Source: Verrucomicrobiales bacterium
Lineage (GTDB): Bacteria > Verrucomicrobiota > Verrucomicrobiia > Verrucomicrobiales > Akkermansiaceae
Direction of reading: 5' to 3'
DNA length: 6,055 nucleotides
NCBI GenBank assembly: GCA_003527555.1
Contig: DPWT01000184.1
Coordinates: 1 to 6,055, forward strand
Positions within the stretch are counted from its first letter, which is position 1, and each line of letters starts with the position of its first letter. Below are positions 5,265 to 6,055 of this stretch, in pieces. The position numbers and the translations under genes are program-made. Under the pieces are notes generated by a model that was not told the DNA's origin, searched no databases, and saw only the letters and a program-made list of their open reading frames with translations.

Positions 5265-6055
5265 TCAAACCATCTCTCGCGCGCTGAGATATGCATTAGC
5301 GAGCGCCACCGGTAAATCATTTGAGAGAGAATCAATAGTGAAAATACCGTGCTGACGAAGTTCAATGAGCAGTCTTGCCCTCTCCTCCAGATACATTGCA
5401 GCAGCACCGACCTCAAGCGCTTCGTCTAATGATGCAGACGGTTTTTTCATACGATCCTCCACAGATTGTTCACGCAAATTGGCGAGAATCGTAACGTGAC
5501 GACGGCGAACCATGCGCAGTGGCTCAATCAGCTGGTTCCCATCTTCACCACGTACATTGCTAAGCATCACCACCAGCGCTCGACGGCGCTGGCGGGTCAA
5601 AAGCCTCTCAGCCGCCTCAGTAAAATCACTAGGCGAGTTCGATGTTTCGTAATTATAAAGATGATTCAGAATGGTGGTCATTGATTGCACACCCCTCACC
5701 GGTGCCAGCCACCGATCAGCTCCGCCCACACCAATGATACCTACGTGGTCGCCTTGACGCAGAGCCGTGTAGGCTAACAGAAGCATGGCATTCAGACAGT
5801 GGTCAAACTGAGTCACGCCACCATCAAGAGCACGCATACGCCGGCCGCAGTCGACGGCGAGAACCACCGTTTGGTTACGCTGTTCTTGGTAATCTCGTGT
5901 GATCAGCTCGAGGCGTTTCGACGTAGCTTTCCAATCGATCCGCGAAAGCATATCCCCGATCTGGTACTCGCGCAGCTGATGGAATTCACGACTGAGCCCA
6001 GTACGGTTTTTTTTTATAATCCCCATTTGCTCGGTGCAATTTTCCATAGCTAACG
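5265..6055 (-). CDS. DUF58 domain protein, 5'-partial (C-terminal ~260 residues)
   Basis: The visible 260 residues are the C-terminal part of a DUF58 family protein. Full-length members are usually around 300-450 residues, often with two N-terminal membrane helices, and are typically encoded with a MoxR AAA+ ATPase in loci linked to envelope or metal-dependent maturation functions. The core DUF58 signature is clear: REFHQLREYQIGD (20-32), then RIDWKATSKR (36-45) and ITRDYQEQRNQ (49-59). A von Willebrand A-like fold follows, with VVLAVDCGRRM (61-71) at the MIDAS position, GDHVGIIGVGG (99-109) and ALVVMLSNVRGE (157-168). The MIDAS reads DCGRR rather than DxSxS, so classical metal binding is doubtful. 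The first ATG in the window is at 6047, but the frame stays open to the edge and EQMGIIKKNRTG (6-17) aligns with residues just before the signature in relatives. The true start therefore lies beyond the window. A run of nine A's encodes part of IIKKN without breaking the frame. dgt follows after 45 nt. Confidence 0.9.
   Translation of the reverse strand, partial: LAMENCTEQMGIIKKNRTGLSREFHQLREYQIGDMLSRIDWKATSKRLELITRDYQEQRNQTVVLAVDCGRRMRALDGGVTQFDHCLNAMLLLAYTALRQGDHVGIIGVGGADRWLAPVRGVQSMTTILNHLYNYETSNSPSDFTEAAERLLTRQRRRALVVMLSNVRGEDGNQLIEPLRMVRRRHVTILANLREQSVEDRMKKPSASLDEALEVGAAAMYLEERARLLIELRQHGIFTIDSLSNDLPVALANAYLSAREMV

Noticed and set aside
5997..6047. DUF58 as a complete short gene starting at ATG 6047, or frameshifted at the A9 run
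   Set aside because: The frame stays open to the window edge and the residues before the signature align with longer relatives without a shift, so a 5'-partial gene is the simpler reading.

Overview
This is an ordinary, gene-dense bacterial chromosomal segment with six protein genes: one 5'-partial at the right edge, the other five complete. I saw no rRNA, tRNA, CRISPR array, transposase or prophage structural gene. The best guess for the source is a free-living, probably aquatic Gram-negative bacterium. The mix of a class 2 (quinone-linked) dihydroorotate dehydrogenase, a CII-like helix-turn-helix protein just upstream of it, a rSAM/selenodomain-type glycosyltransferase and a DUF58 protein fits Verrucomicrobiota (Opitutae-like) best in my recollection. 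A gammaproteobacterium is the main alternative, because the PyrD sequence also resembles the E. coli enzyme. No visible start codon has a recognisable Shine-Dalgarno sequence, which argues weakly against a typical gammaproteobacterium.

Layout: (1) 12-1172, minus strand, an AI-2E family (PerM-like) membrane permease with a GTG start. (2) 1173-1366, a divergent intergenic region holding a perfect TATAAT box facing right. (3) 1367-3637, three plus-strand genes with short gaps of 41 and 19-34 nt: a family 2 glycosyltransferase, a CII-like DNA-binding protein and pyrD. (4) 3638-3935, a convergent gap of about 300 nt without a credible gene but with inverted repeats. (5) 3936-6055, minus strand, a DUF58 gene (start outside the window) followed by dgt, a dNTP triphosphohydrolase.

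Functionally, pyrD feeds electrons from dihydroorotate into the respiratory quinone pool while making orotate for pyrimidine synthesis. The dNTPase trims deoxynucleotide pools. The two genes face each other across the convergent gap and need not be co-regulated. The glycosyltransferase and the permease share a divergent regulatory region but have no obvious joint pathway. The DUF58 protein normally works with a MoxR-type AAA+ ATPase, which would lie to the right of the window if present.

I did not find a convincing undescribed system. The observations most worth a second look are the phage-type CII-like regulator tightly linked to pyrD, the absence of Shine-Dalgarno signals together with promoter-like motifs placed almost on top of two start codons, and the structured convergent gap.
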